Shown: positions 53,969-62,325, counted from the first letter of the stretch. The stretch: 64,000 nucleotides of DNA from an uncultured Campylobacterales bacterium (GCA_947494995.1 CANLWY010000002.1:310001-374000); one strand, 5' to 3'. The notes: generated by a model not told the origin, from the sequence alone. Made by a program: numbers and translations.

Positions 53969-55312
53969 TTATTTTTTTGTTGCCAATTCTAAGACATTTA
54001 TTTTATTATCTGTATATACAACATTATCAATTTTTGATACACAAGAATAGATTATATTAGTCCTTGATATGTTATATTCCAATGGTTCTACTGTACAATT
54101 GAATAATGTATTAACTGTTTGATTAAAGTGCCTACTATATGCATTTTTAAATTTTGGTGAACCAATAAAGTTAATTAAAAGAATTGCATCAGTATTTAGA
54201 TGTTTATCAATTTGATTAAAGAAGTTTTGAGTTAAAAGAAATGTAGGTATCGTGATATTATTTGAAAATGCATCAAGAACAATAATATCATACTTGGTTT
54301 TATCTTTTGTGAAATGATATCTTATATCATCTACTAAAAACTTACCATTTATTTTTTGTTTTAATAAATATTTTTCAGAAAAATCCTTTAAATCCTCATC
54401 TATATCTATATATGTATATTTATTGATTTTATCATTTAATGAAATAGTAAAGCCACCTGCCCCAATAACCAAAATATTTTTTGATTTCTTTTCATCAATA
54501 CTCTTTATATAGTCTTGCATCTTTAAAATATATTTGAAATTAGAGTTTTTTGTTACTGGATTAAATGAACTAGAGAAAGAGTTGTTAATATTGAGATATC
54601 TAACCTTATTCTTGTCTTCATATAAATTAACATTTGAGTACTCATTTGAATATCCATAAATATCTCTAAAATTCACAATAAGTGTTATTAAAAATATCAA
54701 CGCTACTCTTGAATAAAAATAGATTTTATTTAAGTTAATATACTTTTGTAATATAAAAATCAATATACATAACATAAAAACATATACTAGTAATGTATTT
54801 TGAACACCAAGATAATTAAGTAAAACAGTACTTGTAAGAATAGAACCTACAAAAGAACCAACTGTTGATAAAAACAAAAGAGTTCCGTTTATTTTAGAGT
54901 TATCATTATATTTAATAAAATTAGTGATAATTGGTATTGTCTGCCCCAACAAGTAAGTTATAGGTGCAACCACTAAAAAAACAAAAGCTATAAGCCCATA
55001 AATATTACCAATATTTTCAAATAAACTAAAGTGCCAACTAAGATACAAACTAGATAAACCAAGACTAACCAAAATAGAACTGTTTATTAAATTATTAAGT
55101 AGAATTTTCTCAAAATCTTTTACAATAGTTCCACCCTTATAGTAACCAAAAGATAAGAACAGTAAAAACACTCCAATGATTATAGAAGTATTTAATATAT
55201 TAGACCCTACATAAGGTACAACTTGCCTAATTGCAAATATCTCTACACCTATTGAAATAAATCCTTCTATTAGCACTATTAAAAATAGTAGTCTTTTTGA
55301 ATCTTTAATCAT
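53969..55312 (-). CDS. Membrane-fused spermidine-synthase-like protein
   Basis: A 447-residue protein with seven or so N-terminal membrane helices (residues ~8-210, e.g. GEFISIGVEIFAIRQVVPYVG-type TM1, PITYLLGQTIPIITNF) and a C-terminal Rossmann domain (~255-430). The latter has the SAM/dcSAM-binding loop ILVIGAGGFTISL, TYIDIDEDL and IIVLDAFSNN. Family: MFS-fused polyamine aminopropyltransferase-like. The typical DxxDP catalytic motif is replaced by LDAFS, so true spermidine synthesis is doubtful. The start of the accessory segment's operon. Confidence 0.78.
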   Translation of the reverse strand: MIKDSKRLLFLIVLIEGFISIGVEIFAIRQVVPYVGSNILNTSIIIGVFLLFLSFGYYKGGTIVKDFEKILLNNLINSSILVSLGLSSLYLSWHFSLFENIGNIYGLIAFVFLVVAPITYLLGQTIPIITNFIKYNDNSKINGTLLFLSTVGSFVGSILTSTVLLNYLGVQNTLLVYVFMLCILIFILQKYINLNKIYFYSRVALIFLITLIVNFRDIYGYSNEYSNVNLYEDKNKVRYLNINNSFSSSFNPVTKNSNFKYILKMQDYIKSIDEKKSKNILVIGAGGFTISLNDKINKYTYIDIDEDLKDFSEKYLLKQKINGKFLVDDIRYHFTKDKTKYDIIVLDAFSNNITIPTFLLTQNFFNQIDKHLNTDAILLINFIGSPKFKNAYSRHFNQTVNTLFNCTVEPLEYNISRTNIIYSCVSKIDNVVYTDNKINVLELATKK

Positions 55313-55568
55313 ATTAATTCTTTTTCCTTATTTTTGAAGTTAAAAGAGAGAAAGAAAATCCTATATCTTGATTTAATACATTTAATTTTACTATCGTAGT
55401 GAATTTTTTGGTACTATTGAGATTAGTTTTTCAGATAGAGTTACTACTCTTCCAACTGTTTTTATTATCAATTTTGCTATATATTCATATAAAAATATGG
55501 CAAAATATTATCATTAAATATATTAATTAGTTATTAATTTTCAAATAAATAATAAAAAAGTATAAGGA
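55313..55568. other. Intergenic region between the accessory segment and the modE-like gene
   Basis: AT-rich, 256 bases. The minus strand from about 55508 to 55391 is open and would encode a short piece with AKLIIKTVGRVVTLSEKL before a TAG, without a start; it may be a gene fragment. No promoter or terminator stands out. Confidence 0.3.
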
Positions 55569-55931
55569 TTATTTGGTAGTAGTTATTTTATAATTTTCTC
55601 TAAACTCTTCAAACTTTTCTTGGGCAAATTTTTTAACATCATATTGGTATATTTGATAAGTCTGAAGGATTTCTCTCGCTTCTGCTGTAAGTCGATAAGA
55701 AGCTTTTGAGTTTTTTTTCAAGCTTTGAGTTCTAAGAATCATCTCTTCTTTATTGTTATCCTCAAGAATTTGCAAATGTTTAAAAACATTCTCTTCACTC
55801 ATTTTAAGCTCTTTTGCTGTTTCTTCAATAGAACTTGTTGAATCTAAATATTGTAAAACTAAATTCTTACCATCACCAAAAACTAAATTTTCATCTTCGT
55901 TTTCAATCCATAGTTTAACTTTTAGTCTCAT
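55569..55931 (-). CDS. ModE-like winged-helix DNA-binding protein (divergent copy)
   Basis: 120 residues corresponding only to the N-terminal DNA-binding part of ModE; no molybdate-binding MOP/TOBE domain. It shares KVKLWIENEDENLVFGDGKN with the other ModE-like gene here (KVKIWIEDNEGNLVFGGGK), but the recognition helix differs (MSEENVFKHLQILEDNN versus MNYKKAWSHIKILQEY). The C-terminus after KFAQEKF was probably replaced at the 54-bp repeat: here EEFRENYKITTTK, in the remnant ELYFN. Last gene of the tup operon, one base after tupC. Confidence 0.8.
   Translation of the reverse strand: MRLKVKLWIENEDENLVFGDGKNLVLQYLDSTSSIEETAKELKMSEENVFKHLQILEDNNKEEMILRTQSLKKNSKASYRLTAEAREILQTYQIYQYDVKKFAQEKFEEFRENYKITTTK
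55610..55663. repeat. 54-bp direct repeat, copy inside the modE-like gene
   Basis: Second copy of the repeat at 52501-52554, same orientation, lying within the last third of the modE-like coding sequence. Confidence 0.85.
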
Positions 55932-55932
55932 A

Positions 55933-56964
55933 TTAAATCCAACAAGCTTTAGAGGTATCTATATTTACGTATATTCTATCAGAGGGTAAAAACCTTTGTT
56001 CTTGCATAGTTTCTCTTGTAACTCTGCAATTAAAGCTAATTCCACCAATTGTAAACTCAACTAAAAGAAACTCTATTGAGTGTTGCTGTTGAATTGAAGA
56101 TACTACTCCAATCATCGTATTCTTTGTAAACATATCCTCACAATCATTTCTACAAATAGTTATAGCATCAGAATCAATCATTACTACAGAATCTCTTTTT
56201 TTAGATTTACTATTCTCTATAGTTAAACACTGTCCATCAAGAAAAATTTTCATAAGATTTCCATCTTCATCTTTTTCCCAAGGTGCGAAAAGTAAATTTA
56301 CACTACCACTTTCTACTAAATTTCCTTGAAATAGTGCTACCTTTTTATCACATATATTGTTTAACCAGTTATGATCATGACTTGAGATTAAAATTGTAGT
56401 ATTCCATTTTTGCTTTGCACTTAATATTGCTTCTTTTATAAGCTGTGCAGAGTTTGTATCAACACCTGTTGTAGGCTCATCTAAAATCAATACTTTTGGA
56501 TGAAGAATAAGTCTTGCTGCAAGAGCAACTCTTTGTGCTTCTCCTCCTGAAAGTTGACTCCATTTTCTTTTACTAAAAGATTCATCAAGTCCTACTAAAG
56601 ACAAAGCTTCTAAGACTTTTTCACCTAGATTAACTGTACGGTTTCTTATTTTTAAACCATAAGCGATATTTTCAAAAACTGTTCTTTTAAGTAAGTAAGG
56701 ATTTTGAGGTACCATTACTACACTTTGTTTTATTTCATTATCAATTTTTGAATTATCTATACCATTAAACTCTACTGTTCCAAAAGTTGGTCTATTTACA
56801 AAAGAAAGAAGAGAAAAAAGAGTTGATTTTCCACTACCATTTGGTCCAAAAAAACCAATAATTTGCCCCTCTTCTAAAGATAGATTACTTATATTTAATA
56901 CTTTTCTACCATCATAATGTTGTTCAACATTTCTTAACTCATAAAGTTTACTCACTGTGTCCAT
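55933..56964 (-). CDS. tupC: Tungstate ABC transporter ATP-binding protein
   Basis: ATPase of the tungstate (or molybdate) importer. Walker A GPNGSGKST, Q-loop MVPQNPYLLKRTVFEN, signature LSGGEAQRVALA, Walker B VLILDEPTTGVD, and H-loop ISSHDHNW. A C-terminal extension of ~115 residues (SIEFLLVEFTIGGISFNCRV) looks TOBE-like and may sense the oxyanion. Its start overlaps tupB by 13 bases, and the modE-like gene follows one base after the stop. Tungstate versus molybdate is inferred from TupA and TupB. Confidence 0.87.
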   Translation of the reverse strand: MDTVSKLYELRNVEQHYDGRKVLNISNLSLEEGQIIGFFGPNGSGKSTLFSLLSFVNRPTFGTVEFNGIDNSKIDNEIKQSVVMVPQNPYLLKRTVFENIAYGLKIRNRTVNLGEKVLEALSLVGLDESFSKRKWSQLSGGEAQRVALAARLILHPKVLILDEPTTGVDTNSAQLIKEAILSAKQKWNTTILISSHDHNWLNNICDKKVALFQGNLVESGSVNLLFAPWEKDEDGNLMKIFLDGQCLTIENSKSKKRDSVVMIDSDAITICRNDCEDMFTKNTMIGVVSSIQQQHSIEFLLVEFTIGGISFNCRVTRETMQEQRFLPSDRIYVNIDTSKACWI

Positions 56965-57647
56965 CTCCTTTTTAACATAGATAAAGCAATATTTACAGAT
57001 AAAGCAACTACAAACAGTACTAAACCTAAAGCAATACCTGTTACAAACTCACCTTTTCCAGTCTCTAAAGCAATTGCAGTTGTTACTGTTCTTGTATGAT
57101 ATTTAATATTTCCACCAACCATCATAGAAATACCAATTTCTGTAATAATTCTTCCATATGCAGTCATAGCAGCTGTCATCAATCCAAATCTAGCTTCAAC
57201 AAGTGTTGCTATAAGAATCTGTTTAGATGAAGCACCAAGTCCCTTTAAAGAAGTATATAAACGTTTATCTACAGCTTCAACTTGTGTTGCAGTTAATGCA
57301 ATAATAATAGGTAGTCCTAAAACTATTTGTCCTATTATTATCGCTTTTTGAGTAAAAAGAATACCAAAACTACCAAATGGCCCAGCTTGCGATAACATCG
57401 TATAAGCAATAAGTCCAATAACAACAGTTGGAAGAGCCAACAAGGTATCAACAATAGTTCTAACAATTGGTTTACCTGGGAAATTATAATAACCAAGGAA
57501 AAATCCCAAAGGTAGTCCAATAATCAAACTAATAAGTAAAGACCAAGAAGATACTGTTATCGTAGTAGTAATTGCTGAATAAACAGATTCATTACCTGAT
57601 ACAAGTAGATCTATAGCCTCATTAAAACCATTGGTAAATAAATTCAT
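56952..57647 (-). CDS. tupB: Tungstate ABC transporter permease
   Basis: Inner-membrane permease with five or six helices. The C-proximal EAA-type loop (LKGLGASSKQILIATLVEARFGLMTA) is typical of binding-protein-dependent permeases. TM segments include SWSLLISLIIGLPLGFFLGYY, TVVIGLIAYTML, and the C-terminal VTGIALGLVLFVVALSVNIAL. TupB-type permeases share the SIGxxxxxGGN region, seen here as IGISMMVGGNIKYHTRTVTT. Between tupA (14 bases upstream) and tupC. Confidence 0.87.
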   Translation of the reverse strand: MNLFTNGFNEAIDLLVSGNESVYSAITTTITVSSWSLLISLIIGLPLGFFLGYYNFPGKPIVRTIVDTLLALPTVVIGLIAYTMLSQAGPFGSFGILFTQKAIIIGQIVLGLPIIIALTATQVEAVDKRLYTSLKGLGASSKQILIATLVEARFGLMTAAMTAYGRIITEIGISMMVGGNIKYHTRTVTTAIALETGKGEFVTGIALGLVLFVVALSVNIALSMLKRRWTQ

Positions 57648-57661
57648 TCTTTATTTAACCC

Positions 57662-58477
57662 TTATTTTCCAGCGTTTGGAATAAATAATGCTTGACCTAA
57701 TAATCTAAAATCTGCAATTACTTTTTGAGTTTCAGGACTTACAACCCAGTTAGTAAACTTTTTTGCAAGTTCTGGTTTTACATTTGAACATTTTTCTTTA
57801 TTAATAGATACAACTGAGTATTGGTTAAATAATGATTTATCACCTTCAACAACTACTTTCATTGTATTTTTATCACCCTTTTGAGACATATATTTAATCC
57901 AAGTTCCTCTATCAGTCATTGTATATCCAGTTTTTTCAGCAGCCATATTAATAGTTCTTAACATACCTTGTCCTGTTTGAACATACCAAGAAGATTCAGA
58001 TTTTGCATCAACATTTGCATTTTTCCATAAAGAAAGTTCTTTTTTATTAGTTCCTGAATTATCTCCTCTTGAGAAGAAATTAGCTTTTTTGTCTTTTATT
58101 TGTTGTAAAGCAGGACTTGGTGCCATACCACTTACCATTGCAGGGTCTTTTTTATCTCCAATGATAATAAAGTCGTTGTACATAACTTGTTGTCTATCAG
58201 TTCCAAATCCAGTTGCAATAAACTTCTTTTCAGAAGCTGGTGCATGAACAAAAAGAATATCAACATCACAATTTCCACCCATTTTAAGAGCTTTACCAGT
58301 ACCTGTAGCAACCCACTTTAAAGTTACACCTGTATCTTTTTCAAACTTAGGTGCTAAATAATCTAATAATCCAGTGTTGTCTGTACTTGTTGTTGTAGCC
58401 ATCATTAATGCATCTTTTGCCATAAGTGATGACGCTAAAATTGCCGATAATCCTAATGTTACTAATGTCTTTTTCAT
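57662..58477 (-). CDS. tupA: Tungstate-binding periplasmic protein
   Basis: Substrate-binding protein of the Tup importer. Signal peptide KKTLVTLGLSAILASSLMA, then MMATTTSTDNTGLLDYLAP, the diagnostic TTTSTxxTGLL motif whose Thr/Ser residues hold the oxyanion in TupA proteins, VDILFVHAP, FSRGDNSGTNKKELSLW (GDxSGTHxxE-type motif with Arg), and GYTMTDRGTWI. 271 residues, full length. TTTS plus RGDxSGT distinguishes TupA from ModA and WtpA. GGAGAAATAAT precedes the ATG; a direct repeat GTATTAT-AAA-GTATTAT lies upstream. Confidence 0.93.
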   Translation of the reverse strand: MKKTLVTLGLSAILASSLMAKDALMMATTTSTDNTGLLDYLAPKFEKDTGVTLKWVATGTGKALKMGGNCDVDILFVHAPASEKKFIATGFGTDRQQVMYNDFIIIGDKKDPAMVSGMAPSPALQQIKDKKANFFSRGDNSGTNKKELSLWKNANVDAKSESSWYVQTGQGMLRTINMAAEKTGYTMTDRGTWIKYMSQKGDKNTMKVVVEGDKSLFNQYSVVSINKEKCSNVKPELAKKFTNWVVSPETQKVIADFRLLGQALFIPNAGK

Positions 58478-58509
58478 ATTATTTCTCCTTCATAATACTT
58501 TATAATACG

Positions 58510-59742
58510 TTAATTAAATATATTTGCCTGTTCTTTTAAATAAGAACAATTAAAACTAATCACTTTGACGCTCTCTCCTACATCAATTTGTGCTTTAGAC
58601 TCGTCTGTGACAACAATACTATTACTTTCATCAAGTACAGTAATCATTCCTGAACCATATTTATTCTTTTTTGTTACCGTATATTCTCCTTTTTTACAAG
58701 TTCCAAGTACTACATTTACTCGGCCTGTTTTTGTTTTAAATTGTTCAATATTTTTTGCATACGTTATGTCATGATAGATTTCACAACTTCCTTGAATTTT
58801 ATTCAATACAGGAATTGCAAAAAGATGCATATTAACCATTGCTGTAAGTGGATTTCCTGGCAAACACATTACAAAAGTTTTATCCATTCTTCCCATCATA
58901 ATTGGTCGTCCTGGTTTTATGTTTACCCCATGAAAAATAGTCTCTAAACCATTTTCTAAAAAAGCTTGACCTACAAAGTCAGCATCCCCCATAGAAATAC
59001 CACCTGTTGTGATAATCACATCATACTCTTTTAAAGAACTTACAAACTCAATTGACTTTTCTAAACTATCTGGTACTACATTCATATAATTAGAATCAAA
59101 GCCCTTCTCTTTTAAAAGAGTAATTAAAGCATAAGAGTTACAATTGTATATTTCATCTTCGCTTGCTTCTTCCCAAGGCTCTTTAAGTTCATTTCCAGTT
59201 GATACTACAGCAATACTAAGCTTTTTATATACTTCAAGTTTTGTAATACCTTGTGAAGCTAAAACAGCAACAGTAGAAGAATTTATTACTTCACCTTTTT
59301 TAAATAAAATATCATCTAAGGCTTTCTCTTCTCCTTTTACTCTAAGACAAGAACCTTTCTTCACTTCTTCTTTAAATGTTGCAACATTATCTTCAAAAGA
59401 TATTACATCTTCAATAGGAATAATAGTATCTGCATCACTTGGAACTTTTGCTCCAGTCATGATTTTATAACATTCATTCTCTTCTAAACAAGCTTCTACA
59501 CTATCTCCTGCAAAAATTATTTTTTTTACTTTTAAACTCTTTCCTGCATCACTAGCTTTAATAGCAAAACCATCCATTGCAGAGTTATTAAAAGAAGGTA
59601 GATTCTTAATACATATTATGTCTTTAGAGATAACTCTTCCTAAAGAATCTTCTATATTTACTTCTTCAATTGAACTAATTGTTTTTGCATTTTCAAGTGA
59701 CTTTTCAACTGCAATATTAAAATCTAAAAATGTCTTTACCAT
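58510..59742 (-). CDS. moeA: Molybdopterin molybdotransferase
   Basis: Inserts molybdate or tungstate into adenylylated molybdopterin. Characteristic motifs: LPSFNNSAMDGFAI near residue 48, MTGAKVPSDADTIIPIED, AVVSTGNEL, the active-site region VIITTGGISMGDADFV, and FVMCLPGNPLTAMV with PGRPIMMGRM before it. 410 residues, normal MoeA length. In the minus-strand locus between the NifS-like gene (9 bases) and tupA (33 bases), which ties metal import to cofactor assembly. Whether it is specific to tungsten cannot be told. Confidence 0.94.
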   Translation of the reverse strand: MVKTFLDFNIAVEKSLENAKTISSIEEVNIEDSLGRVISKDIICIKNLPSFNNSAMDGFAIKASDAGKSLKVKKIIFAGDSVEACLEENECYKIMTGAKVPSDADTIIPIEDVISFEDNVATFKEEVKKGSCLRVKGEEKALDDILFKKGEVINSSTVAVLASQGITKLEVYKKLSIAVVSTGNELKEPWEEASEDEIYNCNSYALITLLKEKGFDSNYMNVVPDSLEKSIEFVSSLKEYDVIITTGGISMGDADFVGQAFLENGLETIFHGVNIKPGRPIMMGRMDKTFVMCLPGNPLTAMVNMHLFAIPVLNKIQGSCEIYHDITYAKNIEQFKTKTGRVNVVLGTCKKGEYTVTKKNKYGSGMITVLDESNSIVVTDESKAQIDVGESVKVISFNCSYLKEQANIFN

Positions 59743-59751
59743 AAATTTCTC

Positions 59752-60726
59752 CTAGCTATTTAAAGCAATAATTTGTCTATATTTTTTACCTAAAGTTTTT
59801 ACAACTTTTTTAATAGTTTCTTCACTTAAATCTTCACTAAAATTTAAACTCAAAGCCCATCTTGATTCAATCTCTTTATAACCCATCTCTTGCAAAATTC
59901 TAGAAGGTTTTGATAAACCTAAAGAGCATCCTTCTCCATTTGTTACAAATATTGAAGTTAATGATAAAGTTCTTATAATCTCTCTGGCTTTTATACCTTT
60001 AAGTCCAAAATGAAGTGTATACTCTAAACACTCATTAGGCTTTACAAAATAAAAAATGTTATCATTAAACTCCTCATTAAGAGTTTCCACAAACAGACTT
60101 TTATACTCTGTTTTTACAGTAACTTTTTCAATTGCTTTTTCAATTTGGAAAATAGATACTGTATCAATCTCAGAAGTAACAGCTTCATCTAAGACATCAT
60201 TGTATAAGAGTATTGAGCCTAAAGAGTATCCAGTTAGTTTATAAGAATCTAAAATTACCATATCACTAATACTAGGGTTTAATGTCGCACTTATATTTGA
60301 AATTAATGTTGCAGAACTTAACTCTTTTACTTTTTGTAAATCAACTTTTACATATGTATCCATTACATAAGAAGAACAAAATATATAGTCACATTTTGAT
60401 ATTTTTTCGTACTTTAAAGTACCCTCTTTTTCTAAAGGAATAAACTCCAAATCAAAACCTAATTCTTTATAACTTTTTGCTGCTTGAACAATTGCTTCAC
60501 TCTCACCTAGACTTACTAAAATTCTTCCTTTTAGACTTAGCATTAAACCTAATATTCCATCTTTAGAAAGTGAAAAAGTTTTTAGGTTTTTAAAGTTAAA
60601 TTTTGATGCAAATTTTAATATTCTTTCTTCGATAAAAAAATTATCTTTTAATGGTTGCATAGTAATTTTTTCATCAAAATCAAGCTCTAACACATTTGGG
60701 TATTGCAATGAATTTAACTTAATCAT
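59752..60726 (-). CDS. NifS/IscS-like class V aminotransferase-fold protein, truncated
   Basis: PLP enzyme related to cysteine desulfurases but 324 residues instead of about 400; the N-terminal ~60-70 residues of NifS/IscS are largely missing. The PLP-lysine motif is present as DSYKLTGYSLGSILLY (Lys163), and the mobile catalytic loop is present as NGEGCSLGLSKPSRIL (Cys267, aligning with the active Cys of IscS in SACTSAS). The His that normally stacks on PLP appears to be Ser/Glu (GESEAIV). It overlaps the ModE-like gene and precedes moeA. A dedicated sulfur donor for FdhD is proposed from context. Confidence 0.8.
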   Translation of the reverse strand: MIKLNSLQYPNVLELDFDEKITMQPLKDNFFIEERILKFASKFNFKNLKTFSLSKDGILGLMLSLKGRILVSLGESEAIVQAAKSYKELGFDLEFIPLEKEGTLKYEKISKCDYIFCSSYVMDTYVKVDLQKVKELSSATLISNISATLNPSISDMVILDSYKLTGYSLGSILLYNDVLDEAVTSEIDTVSIFQIEKAIEKVTVKTEYKSLFVETLNEEFNDNIFYFVKPNECLEYTLHFGLKGIKAREIIRTLSLTSIFVTNGEGCSLGLSKPSRILQEMGYKEIESRWALSLNFSEDLSEETIKKVVKTLGKKYRQIIALNS

Positions 60727-61093
60727 TCTCTTTTCCCTTGCTACAATTAATCATTTTTTCCTCATTTTCAAAGAGTTCTTTAAATCTTTTGTCATTAAAC
60801 TCTTTCACTTCTTTTTTCAATATTTTGAAGTTTTCTACCAACTCTTTTGCTTTTGCAGTAAGTTTAGTTCCACCTGAATTTCTTCCTTTACTTACTATTA
60901 CCAACTCATCATCAATATACTCTTGAAGTATTTTTATATGTGACCAAGCTTTTTTATAGTTCATTCCTGCTCTTTTTGATGCTTCTGAGATTGAACCTGT
61001 TTCATCAATTAACTCTAATATTTGAGTTTTTCCTCCTCCAAATACTAGGTTTCCTTCATTATCTTCAATCCAGATTTTAACTTTTGATTTCAC
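60719..61093 (-). CDS. ModE-like winged-helix DNA-binding protein (canonical copy)
   Basis: A roughly 124-residue protein equal to the ModE DNA-binding domain without the molybdate-sensing MOP domains. Pattern: KVKIWIEDNEGNLVFGGGKTQILELIDETGSISEASKRAGMNYKKAWSHIKILQEY (residues ~3-58; helix-turn-helix SISEASKRAGMNYKKAW), then the ModE wing RNSGGTKLTAKAKEL. The frame extends to 61150, but the GTG at 61093 follows AGGAAGG and gives the usual short start. It overlaps both neighbours. It probably binds the TATGCA palindromes or a similar site in this locus (inference). Confidence 0.82.
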   Translation of the reverse strand: MKSKVKIWIEDNEGNLVFGGGKTQILELIDETGSISEASKRAGMNYKKAWSHIKILQEYIDDELVIVSKGRNSGGTKLTAKAKELVENFKILKKEVKEFNDKRFKELFENEEKMINCSKGKEND

Positions 61094-61499
61094 GATGACC
61101 CTTCCTTTCTTTAAAACATCCAAGTTGACAATAAGTAACTTCAGTATCACTATTTTTTACAGTATTTCCAACTCTTCTTAGACTACTCTGCTGTGCAATA
61201 TACCAAAGTGTCTTACAAGTAATATCTCTATTTTGAGTAAAGTTTTGCTTTATCTTATTATAGATTGTTGTTTCAGCATCTTGAAACTTGATTTTTCCAA
61301 AAACTCCAAGCTCACAATTACTGATTTTGATATTTATACTTTCACACACTTCTGACATTTGTATTGGTTTAACCCCAATCAATCTAGAGACTTTAAAAGC
61401 TTTTAAACAAGACAATGTTCCATCATTATCTAAATTCATTAAAATAAGCTCTTTTTGAGTTTCATCTAATACAACTCTCTTATCAAACCTTTTATTCAT
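61077..61499 (-). CDS. Unrecognised protein with internal duplication, in the FDH locus
   Basis: A 140-residue protein, family not recognised. Two halves align by eye: residues 29-67 (LSCLKAFKVSRLIGV ... IKISNCELGVFG) and 93-129 (ITCKTLWYIAQQSSLRRVG ... EVTYCQLGCF). Each has an early Cys (31, 95) and ends with an (N/Y)C(E/Q)LG(V/C)F motif, so two pairs of Cys (31/62 and 95/124, plus 128) could bind metal or FeS. The helical arrangement suggests a tandem helix-turn-helix-like unit. It starts 1 base after the fdhD stop and overlaps the ModE-like gene. Confidence 0.65.
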   Translation of the reverse strand: MNKRFDKRVVLDETQKELILMNLDNDGTLSCLKAFKVSRLIGVKPIQMSEVCESINIKISNCELGVFGKIKFQDAETTIYNKIKQNFTQNRDITCKTLWYIAQQSSLRRVGNTVKNSDTEVTYCQLGCFKERKGHREIKS

Positions 61500-62288
61500 C
61501 TAAGCGTCAATTCTTCCTGCATGAGTATATATATTCATTTTTCTACCTCTTGCAAAACCAATTAATGTGATTCCATGAGTATGTGCTGTTTTTACTCCAA
61601 GGTGAGTAGGTGCAGTTCTTGATACAATAATTGGAATTCTATGCATAACTCCTTTTACTACCATCTCCGAACTAAGTCTTCCTGATACAAATAATACTGA
61701 TTTTGTTGTATCTAAACCTTTTAATTTACATTTACCAACAACTTTATCAATAGCATTATGTCTTCCAATATCTTCTGCTGTAACAGTCGTTCCATCTTCT
61801 AAATATAGCATTGCTTTGTGTACACAACCTGTTAGTAAATAAAGTTCACTATCATCATAAAACTGTTTTATTTCACTTAATATAGTCTCTGGTTTAGTAC
61901 TCATTGCTATTTGATTAAAAGGAACTTCTACATTTCCTGCAATATTTCCAGTAACACCACCACCACAACCAGAAGTTAGTGTTTTCTCTTTATATAAGTT
62001 TTGAAGCATATTTTCATCAACTTCTGCTTCAATATATACTTCTAATCCATCTTCTTTAATTTCTATATTTTTAATATCATCTACTTTTGATATTACATTC
62101 TCACTCATCAAAAAACCAATTGCATGAGCTTCTTGATCCTTAGGAATACACATCATTGAAATTGTTTTTTCACCATTTAGATATATATTAATTCGTGACT
62201 CATCAATAACTACATCATCTTTTTCTATAAGTTCTCCACCAGAATACTTATCAATAATAATCTTTTTTAAGTATTTTGTATTATCCAT
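61500..62288 (-). CDS. fdhD: Formate dehydrogenase accessory sulfurtransferase FdhD
   Basis: Carries sulfur from a desulfurase to the molybdenum/tungsten cofactor, essential for active formate dehydrogenase. Motifs: IPKDQEAHAIGFLMSENVI, TLTSGCGGGVTGN with the catalytic Cys108, LLTGCVHKAMLY, EDIGRHNAIDKVVG, VLFVSGRLSSEMVVKG and THTHGITLIGFARG. The second Cys of the E. coli CxxC (Cys124) is Gly here (CGGG). The frame extends to 62324, but the ATG at 62288 follows AAAAGG and gives the usual MDNTKYLKK start; the earlier ATGs would put the upstream palindrome inside the gene. First gene of its operon. Confidence 0.94.
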   Translation of the reverse strand: MDNTKYLKKIIIDKYSGGELIEKDDVVIDESRINIYLNGEKTISMMCIPKDQEAHAIGFLMSENVISKVDDIKNIEIKEDGLEVYIEAEVDENMLQNLYKEKTLTSGCGGGVTGNIAGNVEVPFNQIAMSTKPETILSEIKQFYDDSELYLLTGCVHKAMLYLEDGTTVTAEDIGRHNAIDKVVGKCKLKGLDTTKSVLFVSGRLSSEMVVKGVMHRIPIIVSRTAPTHLGVKTAHTHGITLIGFARGRKMNIYTHAGRIDA

Positions 62289-62308
62289 ATAATTTTTGCC
62301 TTTTCTAA

Positions 62309-62325
62309 TATGCATTTTTTGCATA
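62309..62325. promoter_or_regulatory. 17-bp palindromic operator candidate 1 (TATGCA-N5-TGCATA)
   Basis: Perfect 6-bp arms around TTTTT, 21-37 bases upstream of the fdhD ATG. Same format as the second site 36 bases away. Confidence 0.7.

Noticed and set aside
55391-55508. Short open stretch on the minus strand before the modE-like gene
   Set aside because: No start codon, under 40 codons, no family; mentioned only as a possible fragment.
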